Shown here: positions 54,323 through 63,854 of the stretch, in pieces
Numbering within the stretch: the first letter of the stretch is position 1
Layout of the letters: the number at the start of each line of letters is the position of its first letter
Assembly: GCF_003390885.1 (NCBI RefSeq)
Contig: NZ_QMEL01000003.1
Coordinates: 372,001-436,000 of the forward strand
Reading direction: 5' to 3'
Source of the DNA: Pelagibacterium sediminicola
GTDB taxonomy: Bacteria > Pseudomonadota > Alphaproteobacteria > Rhizobiales > Devosiaceae
Length of the DNA: 64,000 nt
Made by a program: the position numbers and the translations under genes
The notes under the pieces: generated by a model
What the model saw: only the letters and a program-made list of their open reading frames with translations
What the model was told of the DNA's origin: nothing
Database searches by the model: none

Positions 54323-55831
54323 TCAACTCCGGGGCACCCACCAGTTAGTGCGCGGCCCGGTGTGCATGTTGAGCGTCTTGGTTTCCGTGTAATCCTCCAC
54401 CGCATGGCGGCCCAGTTCCCGGCCGAGGCCCGACTGGCGATAGCCACCGAACGGCAATTCCGACGCGCCGTCCATGAACGTATTCACCCACACGGTTCCC
54501 GCGCGTACCTTGCGCCCGATCGTGATGCAGGTGTCGAAATCCCGGCTCCAGACCGCTGCCGAAAGCCCGTAGTCCACAGCGTTGGCGATCGATATGGCCT
54601 CAGCCTCGGTGTTGAAGGTCAGCACCGACAGCACCGGCCCAAAAACCTCCTCACGCGCCACCGCCATATCGGGCGTAACTCCCGAAATAATGGTCGGCGC
54701 CATGAAATCGCCCGCGCCCAGATCAATGCTTTCCCCGCCCAGCGCCACCGAAGCCCCCGCTTCGGACGCGCCCGCGACATAGGTGGAAATCTTTTCGAGG
54801 TGCTGAGGCGTGATGATCGCGCCGACCTGAGTGGCCGGGTCCATGGGGTCGCCCACCCGTACCTTGGTTGAAAGCTCGACGATACGCGCAGTCACCTCGT
54901 CGGCGATGGACGCATGCAGGATGAGACGCGAGCCCGCGTTACAACATTCGCCCGCGTTGAAATTGGCCCCGAAAACGGCGGCATCGACAAAGGCGTCTAG
55001 ATCGGCGTCGGGGAATACGATCTGCGGGTTCTTGCCGCCCAGTTCGAGCGAGACCTTCTTTAGTGTCGCCGACGCATTGCGCATGGCAAGCTTGCCGACG
55101 CCGGTCGAGCCGGTGAACGAGATCATGTCGACGTCCGGATGCTCGAGAAGCGGCGCGCCCGCTTCCGGGCCGGTCCCGACGATGATGTTGACCACACCCT
55201 CGGGCACGCCCGCTTCCATGAGGATTTCGCCCAGAACGAGCGTCGATCCCGAGGAAAGCTCGGACGGCTTGACGACCGTCGTACAGCCGGCGGCGAGCGC
55301 GAAAGGCAGCTTTTGCGATACGATCAGGAAGGGGAAATTCCATGGCGTGATGATCGAGACCACACCAATCGGCTCGCGCAACACGACTCCAAGCGTCGTC
55401 GATCCAAGCGTATTGTAGCTTTCGCCATGAAGGTCGCGCGCCAACGCGGCGGCGTAGCGCCAGATATCGGCTGCACCTTCGATCTCCCCACGACACTGGC
55501 TGATCGGCTTGCCCGCTTCCAGCGCATCGAGGGTGGCGAGTTCTTCACGCCGCGCATCGATCATGTCGGCGGCCTTGAGCAGGATCGCGGCGCGCTCGGC
55601 ACCGGTCATGTTGGGCCAGTGGTCCTCATCGAACGCCTTCCGCGCAGCCGCTATGGCGCGCTCGGCATCCTGTTTGGTCGCGGACGCGTAACGGCTGACG
55701 AGCACGCCATGGGCGGGCGAATTACGGTCGAGTTCCCTGCCCTCCGCGCCATCGGCCCATTGGCCGGCGATCAGCATCTTGAAGTTGCGGGCCTTGTAGT
55801 CCAACGCCTGCGGGCGCACGAAAATGCCCAT
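54323..55831 (-). CDS. NAD(P)-dependent aldehyde dehydrogenase
   Basis: 502 residues from the ATG at 55831, placed eight bases after GGAG; an ATG at 55837 is too close to that site. Cofactor motif VVKPSELSSGS with the normal Lys, catalytic Glu in SLELGGKNP and Cys in NAGECCNAGSRL. Its start overlaps the enoyl-CoA hydratase stop (TAATG). Last gene of a four-gene operon beginning at 59206. Confidence 0.93.
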   Translation of the reverse strand: MGIFVRPQALDYKARNFKMLIAGQWADGAEGRELDRNSPAHGVLVSRYASATKQDAERAIAAARKAFDEDHWPNMTGAERAAILLKAADMIDARREELATLDALEAGKPISQCRGEIEGAADIWRYAAALARDLHGESYNTLGSTTLGVVLREPIGVVSIITPWNFPFLIVSQKLPFALAAGCTTVVKPSELSSGSTLVLGEILMEAGVPEGVVNIIVGTGPEAGAPLLEHPDVDMISFTGSTGVGKLAMRNASATLKKVSLELGGKNPQIVFPDADLDAFVDAAVFGANFNAGECCNAGSRLILHASIADEVTARIVELSTKVRVGDPMDPATQVGAIITPQHLEKISTYVAGASEAGASVALGGESIDLGAGDFMAPTIISGVTPDMAVAREEVFGPVLSVLTFNTEAEAISIANAVDYGLSAAVWSRDFDTCITIGRKVRAGTVWVNTFMDGASELPFGGYRQSGLGRELGRHAVEDYTETKTLNMHTGPRTNWWVPRS

Positions 55832-56610
55832 TACCATTCTCCTTTGAAGCGTGCCGGGCGCTTTTCGGTGAAGGCGGCAACCCCCTCACGCATGTCGCCC
55901 GTCTTTGCGGCGAGAATCGAGCCCAGCGCTTCCACCGCCGAGCCATCGTCTTCCCCGGCCGCTATGCCGATCATCAGTTTTGTGATTTCGAGAGCCGCCG
56001 GGCCGCGTTCAGCGATCGCGCCGGCATAGTCGCGGGCTGCGGCGAGCGCCTCGCCCTTTTCGACAACGCGATCGACCAGCCCCAGGGCAAGCGCCTCATC
56101 GGGCGTAAACATCTCGCCACCCAGCACCATGCGGCGCACCACCTGCGTACCGAAGCGGCGGACCAGCCGCTGGGTGCCCGACCACCCCGGAACCATGCCC
56201 AGCGAGGTCTCGGGCAGGCCGATCCTGATGCCCTGTTCAGCGATACGGATATCGGCGGCGCCCGCCAGTTCCAGTCCGCCACCCAGCGCATGGCCATTGA
56301 GGGCCGCGATCACTGGCACGCGCAAACCGGCAAGGCGCGAAAAGACCCGATGGCCCATGCGGACCCATTGATGGCCGAACTCCTGGGGCTCCATCGTTCC
56401 CCACGCCTTGATGTCGCCGCCCGCCGAAAACGCCTTGCCGCTGCCGGTGACGATGGCGGCGCGCACCGACCCATCCGCCTCGATCCGGTCGCACGCGGCA
56501 TCGAGCGCCACGAGCATATCGATATCGAAGGCGTTGAGCTTGTCCGGCCGGTTGACCGTGATGGTCGCGACAGCGCCCTCGATCGTCGTTTCGATGCGCG
56601 GGTCAGCCAT
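55831..56610 (-). CDS. Enoyl-CoA hydratase/isomerase family (crotonase)
   Basis: 259 residues from the ATG at 56610. Crotonase features: oxyanion segment SGKAFSAGGDIKAWG, then GHALGGGLELAGAADIRIA with the first catalytic Glu and GLPETSLGMVPGWSGTQRL with the second. Both glutamates needed for hydratase action are present. It overlaps the CoA-transferase stop by 8 bases. Confidence 0.93.
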   Translation of the reverse strand: MADPRIETTIEGAVATITVNRPDKLNAFDIDMLVALDAACDRIEADGSVRAAIVTGSGKAFSAGGDIKAWGTMEPQEFGHQWVRMGHRVFSRLAGLRVPVIAALNGHALGGGLELAGAADIRIAEQGIRIGLPETSLGMVPGWSGTQRLVRRFGTQVVRRMVLGGEMFTPDEALALGLVDRVVEKGEALAAARDYAGAIAERGPAALEITKLMIGIAAGEDDGSAVEALGSILAAKTGDMREGVAAFTEKRPARFKGEW

Positions 56611-58204
56611 TGACCACCCTCCGCGGCTTTTGCGGGAGCTTGAGGCCGAAGGGCCCGGCGCCGAACAGGGCGGCGTCCATCTGCTTGAGATCATCGGCAA
56701 CGGTCAGGGGGAATTCCGCCTGATCGAGAATACCGGTCTGGAGGTCCACGCCCGGCGCGATCTCGGTCACGACGATCCCTTGCGGGCGCAGGGCCATCAC
56801 GCAGCGTTCGGTGACATAGGTTATGTCCTGTCCTTGCCTGACGGCGCGCGGACCGGAGAAGGTGACGTGCTCGACCTTGTCCACCAGTTTCTTGACCTTG
56901 CCTTCCTTCTCGATGCGCAGCTTTCCATCCTCGACGGCAAGTTTGGCCCCGGCATTGAACATGCCCGAAAAGACGATTTTTCGCGCGCGCGAGGTGATAT
57001 CGACAAACCCGCCCGCACCCGCGGTAACGTGAGGCCGGAAGCTCAATTGGGAGACGTTGACCGACCCGGTCCTGTCGATCTCCAGGAACGAAAGCAGGGA
57101 CGCGTCGAAGCCTGCTCCCTGGAAATAGATGAACTGTTGCGGCGAGGGGACGTAGGCGTCCGCATTGGCTGCGCAGCCGAAGGCGAAGTCGAGCAGCGGC
57201 ATGCCGCCGACCGGGCCCTGTTCGATCACCCAGGTGACCGCGCCATCGAGCCCTTCTTCAAGAAGGATGCGCGGCACGTTGGCGGAAATGCCGAACCCAA
57301 GGTTGACCGCCGATCCGGCTTCGAGTTCCTGCGCGACGCGGCGCGCGATGACCTTCTGGATGTTGAATTCAGCCAGACGGAAGCTGTCGAGCGGGCGGAA
57401 GATCTCGCCCGAAATGGCCGGGTCGTACGATGTCTGCGTGGTCTGCTTCTGGTCGGGATCGACCACGACATAATCGACCAGAACGCCCGGCACGCGCACA
57501 TCGTGGGGTTTGAGGCTGCCATTGGCCGTCACGCGCTTGACCTGGGCGATGACGATGCCGCCATTGTTGCGCACGGCCAGCGCCTGTTCGTAGCCGCCGA
57601 GATAGGCGCCCTCGTGTTCATAGGTGAGGTTGCCGTTTTCATCGGCGGTCGTGGCGCGGATGATGGCGACCTGCGGGACGATGTTCTTGAAATAGAGCCA
57701 TTCCTCGCCCTCGAACGTCACCTTCTTCACCACCGGGTCGGCGGCGGCTGCCTCGTTCATCGCGCAGCCCTGCTGGTCGGGATCGACGAACGTTTCGAGC
57801 CCCACCTTGGTGAGCACCCCCGGGCGCTTGGCAGCAGCTTCCCGGTGCATGTCGAACAGGATGCCCGATGGAATGTTGTAGGCGGCGATCTCGTTCTTGC
57901 CCACCATCTGCCAGATCAGCGGCGGCTCCGCCGATGAGGGGCCGGAAGGAAAGGAACCGGCGACGATGGTCTTGAGCAGACCCGGCCGCGCAATATGGTC
58001 GATGCCCTTGATGCCGCTCATGTCGCCCGCCGCGATGGGATGCAGCGTCGTGAGGTTCTTGGGCTGGCCCGTCGCTTCAAACCGCTCGCCGATCGCCTTG
58101 AGCATGGCATCGGGGCAGCCAAGGCCGCTCGACGAGGACACGGTGACGATCGTTCCATCCGGAATGAGGCCAGCGGCCTCGGCGAGTGAAATCTGCTTGC
58201 TCAT
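56603..58204 (-). CDS. Acyl-CoA:acetate/3-ketoacid-type CoA-transferase (both halves fused, YdiF-like)
   Basis: 533 residues containing alpha-like (SSSSGLGCPDAMLKAIGERF) and beta-like halves (VNLGFGISANVPRILLEEG) in one chain, as in YdiF/propionate CoA-transferase. The catalytic Glu is expected in VTWVIEQGPVGGMPL at about 325. It would attach CoA to a carboxylic acid made by the operon's aldehyde dehydrogenase, giving the substrate of the enoyl-CoA hydratase. Confidence 0.9.
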   Translation of the reverse strand: MSKQISLAEAAGLIPDGTIVTVSSSSGLGCPDAMLKAIGERFEATGQPKNLTTLHPIAAGDMSGIKGIDHIARPGLLKTIVAGSFPSGPSSAEPPLIWQMVGKNEIAAYNIPSGILFDMHREAAAKRPGVLTKVGLETFVDPDQQGCAMNEAAAADPVVKKVTFEGEEWLYFKNIVPQVAIIRATTADENGNLTYEHEGAYLGGYEQALAVRNNGGIVIAQVKRVTANGSLKPHDVRVPGVLVDYVVVDPDQKQTTQTSYDPAISGEIFRPLDSFRLAEFNIQKVIARRVAQELEAGSAVNLGFGISANVPRILLEEGLDGAVTWVIEQGPVGGMPLLDFAFGCAANADAYVPSPQQFIYFQGAGFDASLLSFLEIDRTGSVNVSQLSFRPHVTAGAGGFVDITSRARKIVFSGMFNAGAKLAVEDGKLRIEKEGKVKKLVDKVEHVTFSGPRAVRQGQDITYVTERCVMALRPQGIVVTEIAPGVDLQTGILDQAEFPLTVADDLKQMDAALFGAGPFGLKLPQKPRRVVNG

Positions 58205-58210
58205 CGGAGC

Positions 58211-59248
<1,038 letters not shown>

Positions 59249-59290
59249 TCAATCCTCCCAAGGAGGTCCGTTCATTGGCCGAAACGTTAT

Positions 59291-59304
59291 TTGGAACGTT
59301 CCAA
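59291..59304. promoter_or_regulatory. Candidate operator TTGGAACGTTCCAA (copy B)
   Basis: Perfect 14-base palindrome upstream of the four-gene operon that starts at 59206. Same element as copy A at 45295. It is the main sign that the two operons of the oxidation island share one regulator. Confidence 0.7.
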
Positions 59305-59394
59305 TATGTCAACAGGCAGATTGCCGAGAAATTTGGTCACCAGAAACCGCTGTGGAAATTTCCGCACACGCTGATCGCCCCCGCCTCCCAATTC

Positions 59395-59423
59395 TTGACA
59401 TTTTTATATCTAAGATATATCTT
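59395..59423 (+). promoter_or_regulatory. Promoter and overlapping operator of the PadR gene
   Basis: TTGACA at 59395-59400 can pair with a -10 box TATCTT at 59418-59423 (17-base spacing). The region carries TATATCT-A-AGATATA (59405-59419) and the palindrome AAGATATATCTT (59412-59423), so a repressor bound here would block its own promoter. Autoregulation is inferred. Confidence 0.6.
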
Positions 59424-59451
59424 GACTGTAACGATCACTGGAGCCCTTCAC

Positions 59452-60003
59452 ATGACACACCATACTTGTCACGCACATCATCATCGAAGCCGCGAGGGTG
59501 CCGAGCGGCTGCGCGGGCTGGCTGGTGGCGGGCGCTCGCGGCGCGGCAAGCTGTTCGATTCCGGGCAGTTCCAGCTCATATTGCTGGGCCTGATCGGGGA
59601 CGGGGAACGGCACGGATATGAACTGATGCGGGAGATCGAAGAGCGCACGCGCGGCATCTATACGCCCAGCCCCGGCGTCGTTTATCCCACCCTGACCCTG
59701 CTGGTCGATATGGGCCTGATCGAGGAAACGGCGGCCAGCGGCACCCGCAAAACGTTCCGGATCACGGACGAGGGACGCACGCTGCTCGAAGAGCGCTCCG
59801 GCCAGGTCGAGATGCTGCAAACGCGGCTCGACGCCATCGGCAACAAGGCGGGCCGGGCCGACAGCGCGCCAACGCGGCGGGCCATGGCCAATCTGCGCCA
59901 CGTGCTCATGGACCGGCTGTCAAAACCCGGAACGACCGACAAGCACATGCTCGAGGCGGCGCGCATGATCGATGAAGTGGCCGGCAACATCGAGCGCATG
60001 TAG
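59452..60003 (+). CDS. PadR-family regulator, YqjI-like (metal-responsive type)
   Basis: 183 residues from the ATG at 59452; the frame extends back to 59275 but the added residues cross the promoter. The N-terminus is rich in metal-binding residues (His3, 4, 7, 9, 10, 11 and Cys6). The winged helix follows (LILLGLIGDGERHGYELMRE, YTPSPGVVYPTLTLL, FRITDEGRTLLEE), then a C-terminal helix. This matches E. coli YqjI, a nickel-responsive PadR with a longer His-rich lead. No ferric-reductase partner (yqjH) is in the window. Confidence 0.88.
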   Translation: MTHHTCHAHHHRSREGAERLRGLAGGGRSRRGKLFDSGQFQLILLGLIGDGERHGYELMREIEERTRGIYTPSPGVVYPTLTLLVDMGLIEETAASGTRKTFRITDEGRTLLEERSGQVEMLQTRLDAIGNKAGRADSAPTRRAMANLRHVLMDRLSKPGTTDKHMLEAARMIDEVAGNIERM

Positions 60004-60022
60004 CGGCGACCGAGCCTTCTAG

Positions 60023-61315
60023 TCAGATGATGCCGCCCGATCCGCCCGACACCGCCGGGCGTTCACGCGCGACCCTGGCGCGGTAACCGGACGCACGATA
60101 GGCGGCGACCGGATCGATGGCGGCGCCCTCGCGCCGGCGCGCTTCGGCCAGAATCGGGTCCACATCGGTGCGGAACGCCTTCTTGAGCGTCTGGGCGGCC
60201 ATCAGCGCATCATTGCCGTCCTGATAACCCCTCAGCGCTTCACGGTCGACCAGCAGCGCCTGAGCGTAGGCGCGCTGCACCTCCATGGCGCTCTGCATGA
60301 GGCTCTCGATGGGGTCGGTGACGTTATGGCTCTGGTCCAGCATGTGCGCGGGATCGAAATCCTTCGCGTCGCGCATTTCCGCATCGACCAGTTCGTTGAA
60401 GACGAGGAACAGGCGGAACGGATCGATCGCGCCCGTGTCGAGATCGTCATCACCATATTTGGAGTCGTTGAAATGGAAACCGCCGAGCTTTCCGAACTGG
60501 ATGAGCCGCGCGACGATCATCTCGATATTGACGTTGGGCGCGTGGTGGCCGAGGTCGACGAGGCAGAACGCCTGCGGGCCAAGCTCCTTTGCGATGAGAT
60601 AGTTGGTGCCCCAGTCCTGCACGACCGTTGAATAGAAGGCCGGCTCATACATCTTGTGCTCGGAAAAGATGCGCCAGTCGGATGGCAGGGCTTTGACCAC
60701 TTCACGCATCGATTCAAGATAGCGCTCGAACTGGGTGGTGAAATTGGTCTGTCCGGGAAAGTTCGAGCCATCCCCGATCCACACGGTCAGCGCTTTCGAG
60801 CCGATGGCCTTGCCGATTTCGATGCACTCGATGTTGTGCTCGATGGCCTGCCTGCGCGTTGCCGGATCGGCATGGGTGAGCGAGCCGAACTTGTAGGAAT
60901 GGACCTGCCCGGCTGCGTCCGAGAAGGTGTTGGAATTCATCGCATCGAAACCGAGACCGAGTTCATCGGCCTTCCCGCGCAGCGCTTTGGGGTCGGCCTT
61001 GTCCCAGGGAATGTGGAGCGAGACATTGGGGGTCGCACCGGTCAACCGGTGGATAACGGCACAGTCCTCGAGCTTGTCAAAAATGTCGCGCGGCTCGCCC
61101 TCACCGGGGAAACGGGCAAAGCGTGTACCACCGGTGCCGACGCCCCAGGAGGGGATGGCGACACCGTAACCGGAGACCTTTTCGACGATTTTCTCGATCT
61201 CGACCCCGCGCCGGTCGAGATTCTCGCCCAGCGATTCAAAATCGGACCGCAAGCCTTTGTCCAAACGCTCGTTTTGCACCCCGACATGCTCGGCTGAAAT
61301 GCCTCTTTCCGTCAT
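60023..61315 (-). CDS. rhaI: L-rhamnose isomerase (Pseudomonas/Rhizobium type RhaI)
   Basis: 430 residues, the length of the Pseudomonas stutzeri enzyme. Metal and substrate motifs: Glu in FSEHKMYEPAFYSTVVQDWG, Asp and His in LVDLGHHAPNVNIE, and His/Asp in GFHFNDSKYGDDDLDTGA. It converts L-rhamnose to L-rhamnulose in the cytoplasm. It is followed upstream (same strand) by rhaD across a gap holding a repeat element. Confidence 0.95.
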   Translation of the reverse strand: MTERGISAEHVGVQNERLDKGLRSDFESLGENLDRRGVEIEKIVEKVSGYGVAIPSWGVGTGGTRFARFPGEGEPRDIFDKLEDCAVIHRLTGATPNVSLHIPWDKADPKALRGKADELGLGFDAMNSNTFSDAAGQVHSYKFGSLTHADPATRRQAIEHNIECIEIGKAIGSKALTVWIGDGSNFPGQTNFTTQFERYLESMREVVKALPSDWRIFSEHKMYEPAFYSTVVQDWGTNYLIAKELGPQAFCLVDLGHHAPNVNIEMIVARLIQFGKLGGFHFNDSKYGDDDLDTGAIDPFRLFLVFNELVDAEMRDAKDFDPAHMLDQSHNVTDPIESLMQSAMEVQRAYAQALLVDREALRGYQDGNDALMAAQTLKKAFRTDVDPILAEARRREGAAIDPVAAYRASGYRARVARERPAVSGGSGGII

Positions 61316-61349
61316 ACCGACCCTCCCTCTATCTTCAACTTCCCACCGT

Positions 61350-61452
61350 TGTCATTCCGGCATTTATTGCCGGAATCCAGCGCGATATTTCCTCAACATC
61401 AGTGCGTGCGGCCAGCATAGACTGGACCCCGGGAATAAATCCCGGAGTGACA
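61350..61452. repeat. 103-bp palindromic intergenic repeat with imperfect terminal inverted repeats
   Basis: Ends TGTCATTCCGG (61350-61360) and CCGGAGTGACA (61442-61452) are inverted copies with one mismatch. Inside are two hairpins: ATTCCGGCA/TGCCGGAAT (61354-61376) and CCGGGA/TCCCGG (61428-61445). GTCATTCCGG-type elements are common between genes in many alphaproteobacteria. It lies between rhaI and rhaD and carries no reading frame. Confidence 0.75.
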
Positions 61453-61500
61453 TTGGAGGGGGGGGGCTGGATGCGAAAGCAAGCCGGTTTTTCCCCTGCC

Positions 61501-63594
61501 TTACCGCGTAAAACTCTGTGCGTTGCCCGCATCGACATTGACGATGTTGCCGGTCGATTTGGCCGACATCTCGGAGGCAAAGAAATAGATGGCCTCGGCG
61601 ATATCTTCGGGCAGCACCGAACGCTTGAGCATCGAGCGCTGGCGGTAGTGTTCCTCAAGCTCGTCCGTGGCCATGTTATAGGCGGCTGCGCGCTGTTCCT
61701 TCCACTCCCCGGACCAAATTTTGCTGCCGCGCAGCACGGCATCCGGGTTGACCACGTTGACGCGGATCTGTTCGGCGGCGCCTTCGAGCGCGAGACAGCG
61801 GGCGAGGTGGATTTCGGCGGCCTTGGCGGTGCAATAGGCCGAGGCGTTGGGCGACGCGGCAAGCCCATTCTTGGACGCAACGAACACGACATTGCCGCCG
61901 ATCTTCTGGGTGCGGAACAGCTTGAACGCTTCGCGGCTGACGAGGAAATAGCCCGTCGCGAGAATATCCATGTTCCTGTTCCAGAGCGCAAGCGTCGTTT
62001 CCTCGATGGGCGCGGAAGACGCAAGCCCGGCGTTGGAAACGAGAATGTCGAGCCCGCCGAATTCGGTCGCGGCTTCGGCAAAGCTGGCGATGACGGCGGA
62101 TTCATCGGTGACGTCGGTGCGGGTCGAGCGGACGACATCCTTGCCGAAAGCGCCCGCCAGTTCGGCGTTGGCCTCGGCAAGAGCCGTCTCGTCAATATCG
62201 GCGAGGATAACGCAGGCGCCTTCCTCTAAAAGCCTTGCCGCCGTCGCCTTGCCGATGCCCCCTGCCCCGCCGGTGACCAGCGCGACGCGCCCGGCAAGCG
62301 ATTTTGCCTTTGGCATGCGCTGGAGCTTTGCTTCCTCAAGCTGCCAGTATTCGATGTCGAAGGCTTCCTGCTCGTCCAGCCCGCGATAGGTCGAAACGGC
62401 GGATGCGCCGCGCATGACGTTGATGGCGTTGATATAGAACTCGGCGGAAATGCGGGCGGTGGCCTTGTCCTTGGCAAAAGTCAGCATCCCGACGCCCGGA
62501 ACGAGATAGACCACCGCATTGGGGTCGCGCATGGCGGGGGAGTTGTCGCGCTTGCAGCGCTCATAATAGGCCGCGTAGCCCTCGCGATAATCGGCGATCG
62601 CCTTTTCGAGTCCGGCGAGGGTCGCGTCGACATCGCCATCAAACGGCACGACCAGAGGCGCGATCTTGGTGCGCAGGAAATGGTCGGGGCAAGACGTGCC
62701 GAGAGGGGCGAGCGTATCGAGTGCGCTGGAATTGACGAAATCGAGCACCGCCTGGCTGTCGTCGAAATGGCCGACCTTGTGGCTGTCTCTGGAGATATGG
62801 CCGCGAATGACCGGCATCAGGCGCGCAGCGATGGCGCGGCGCTCGTTTGCGGGCAACGCGTCCACCCTTGGACCATCGAACGGAGGCTTGCCGGCTGTTT
62901 TTTCCTCGAGCCAGGCGATCGCCTTGTTGATGGTGGCGATGGTGGTCTCGTAGCAGGATTTCGGCGTATCACCCCAGGTGAACAGGCCGTGGCTTTCGAG
63001 GATCACGCCCTTGGCCTGAGGGTTCTCCATACAGAACTTTTCGAGCCATAGCCCAAGCTCGAAGCCGGGCCGCTTCCATGGGAGCCAGCCGATTTCATCC
63101 CCGAATATTTCCCCGGTCAGCGTCTTGCTGTCCGCACTCGCCGCAATGGCGATGATCGCGTCCGGGTGCATGTGATCCACGAACGGATGCGGCACGAACG
63201 CATGGAGCGGGGTATCGATGGACGCAGCGCGCGGATTGAGGTCGAAGGTGCAGTGCGGCAGGTAGCCGACCATCTCGTCTTCATGCTCGATACCGCGATA
63301 AAGACCCTTCAAAGCCCGCAGCTTGTCCATATAAAGGGTGGCAAAACCGTCGCGCCTGATCGAACCGACGTCGCCACCCGAGCCCTTTACCCACAACACC
63401 TCCACATCGGCCCCGGTCAGGGGGTCTTTTTCGGTAATCTTGGAGGAGGTGTTGCCGCCCCCGTAATTGGTGATGCGCTTGTCCGAGCCGAGCAGATTGG
63501 AGCGGTAAACCAGCCGGTCAGCCTCGCTCATTTTCCCCGCCTCAGCGTCGTCCCACAGGTCTGAAAGGCGCGAGGGCACAGTACCGGCTGACAT
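61501..63594 (-). CDS. rhaD: Bifunctional rhamnulose-1-phosphate aldolase / short-chain dehydrogenase
   Basis: 697 residues from the ATG at 63594 (GGGAGG upstream); an in-frame start at 63642 was rejected. N-terminal class II aldolase: YGGGNTSSKI, HPDAIIAIAASAD and ESHGLFTWGDTP supply the zinc site and acid residues. C-terminal SDR from about 435: VTGGAGGIGKATAARL, NAGLASSAP and YCTAKAAEIHLAR. It splits rhamnulose 1-phosphate and oxidises the L-lactaldehyde formed. This fused form is the one used by rhizobia. Confidence 0.95.
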   Translation of the reverse strand: MSAGTVPSRLSDLWDDAEAGKMSEADRLVYRSNLLGSDKRITNYGGGNTSSKITEKDPLTGADVEVLWVKGSGGDVGSIRRDGFATLYMDKLRALKGLYRGIEHEDEMVGYLPHCTFDLNPRAASIDTPLHAFVPHPFVDHMHPDAIIAIAASADSKTLTGEIFGDEIGWLPWKRPGFELGLWLEKFCMENPQAKGVILESHGLFTWGDTPKSCYETTIATINKAIAWLEEKTAGKPPFDGPRVDALPANERRAIAARLMPVIRGHISRDSHKVGHFDDSQAVLDFVNSSALDTLAPLGTSCPDHFLRTKIAPLVVPFDGDVDATLAGLEKAIADYREGYAAYYERCKRDNSPAMRDPNAVVYLVPGVGMLTFAKDKATARISAEFYINAINVMRGASAVSTYRGLDEQEAFDIEYWQLEEAKLQRMPKAKSLAGRVALVTGGAGGIGKATAARLLEEGACVILADIDETALAEANAELAGAFGKDVVRSTRTDVTDESAVIASFAEAATEFGGLDILVSNAGLASSAPIEETTLALWNRNMDILATGYFLVSREAFKLFRTQKIGGNVVFVASKNGLAASPNASAYCTAKAAEIHLARCLALEGAAEQIRVNVVNPDAVLRGSKIWSGEWKEQRAAAYNMATDELEEHYRQRSMLKRSVLPEDIAEAIYFFASEMSAKSTGNIVNVDAGNAQSFTR

Positions 63595-63664
63595 GAAATG
63601 GACCTCCCATGGGATCTTTGCGGGACGCGCCCGCAGGCTCAATCATGTGCACCCGCTCACACTA

Positions 63665-63724
63665 CAATGTCAATCACATACGATCATAAACGTGCAAATT
63701 TGCGCAAGGATATGATTGACATTG
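63665..63724. promoter_or_regulatory. Inverted repeat in the rhaD/DeoR divergent promoter
   Basis: CAATGTCAATCA (63665-63676) and its exact complement TGATTGACATTG (63713-63724), 48 bases centre to centre. A smaller palindrome GCAAATTTGC lies between (63694-63703). Two distant half-sites suit DNA looping by a DeoR-family tetramer, and a DeoR gene starts at 63855. The rest of the 260-base gap has only ribosome sites. Confidence 0.7.
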
Positions 63725-63854
63725 ATCGAAACTGGTAGGAAGCATGGTGCCTTGCGTCAATCGGTGATAGCAGACAATCGGCCTTCCACCGCTGATTCAG
63801 CCATCCGCCGATGATGCTGCACCAATAAAACAAGAGATCCGGGGAGGATTGTCC

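Noticed and set aside
56408-57937. Plus-strand open frame of 509 codons
   Set aside because: Antisense to the CoA-transferase and enoyl-CoA hydratase genes.
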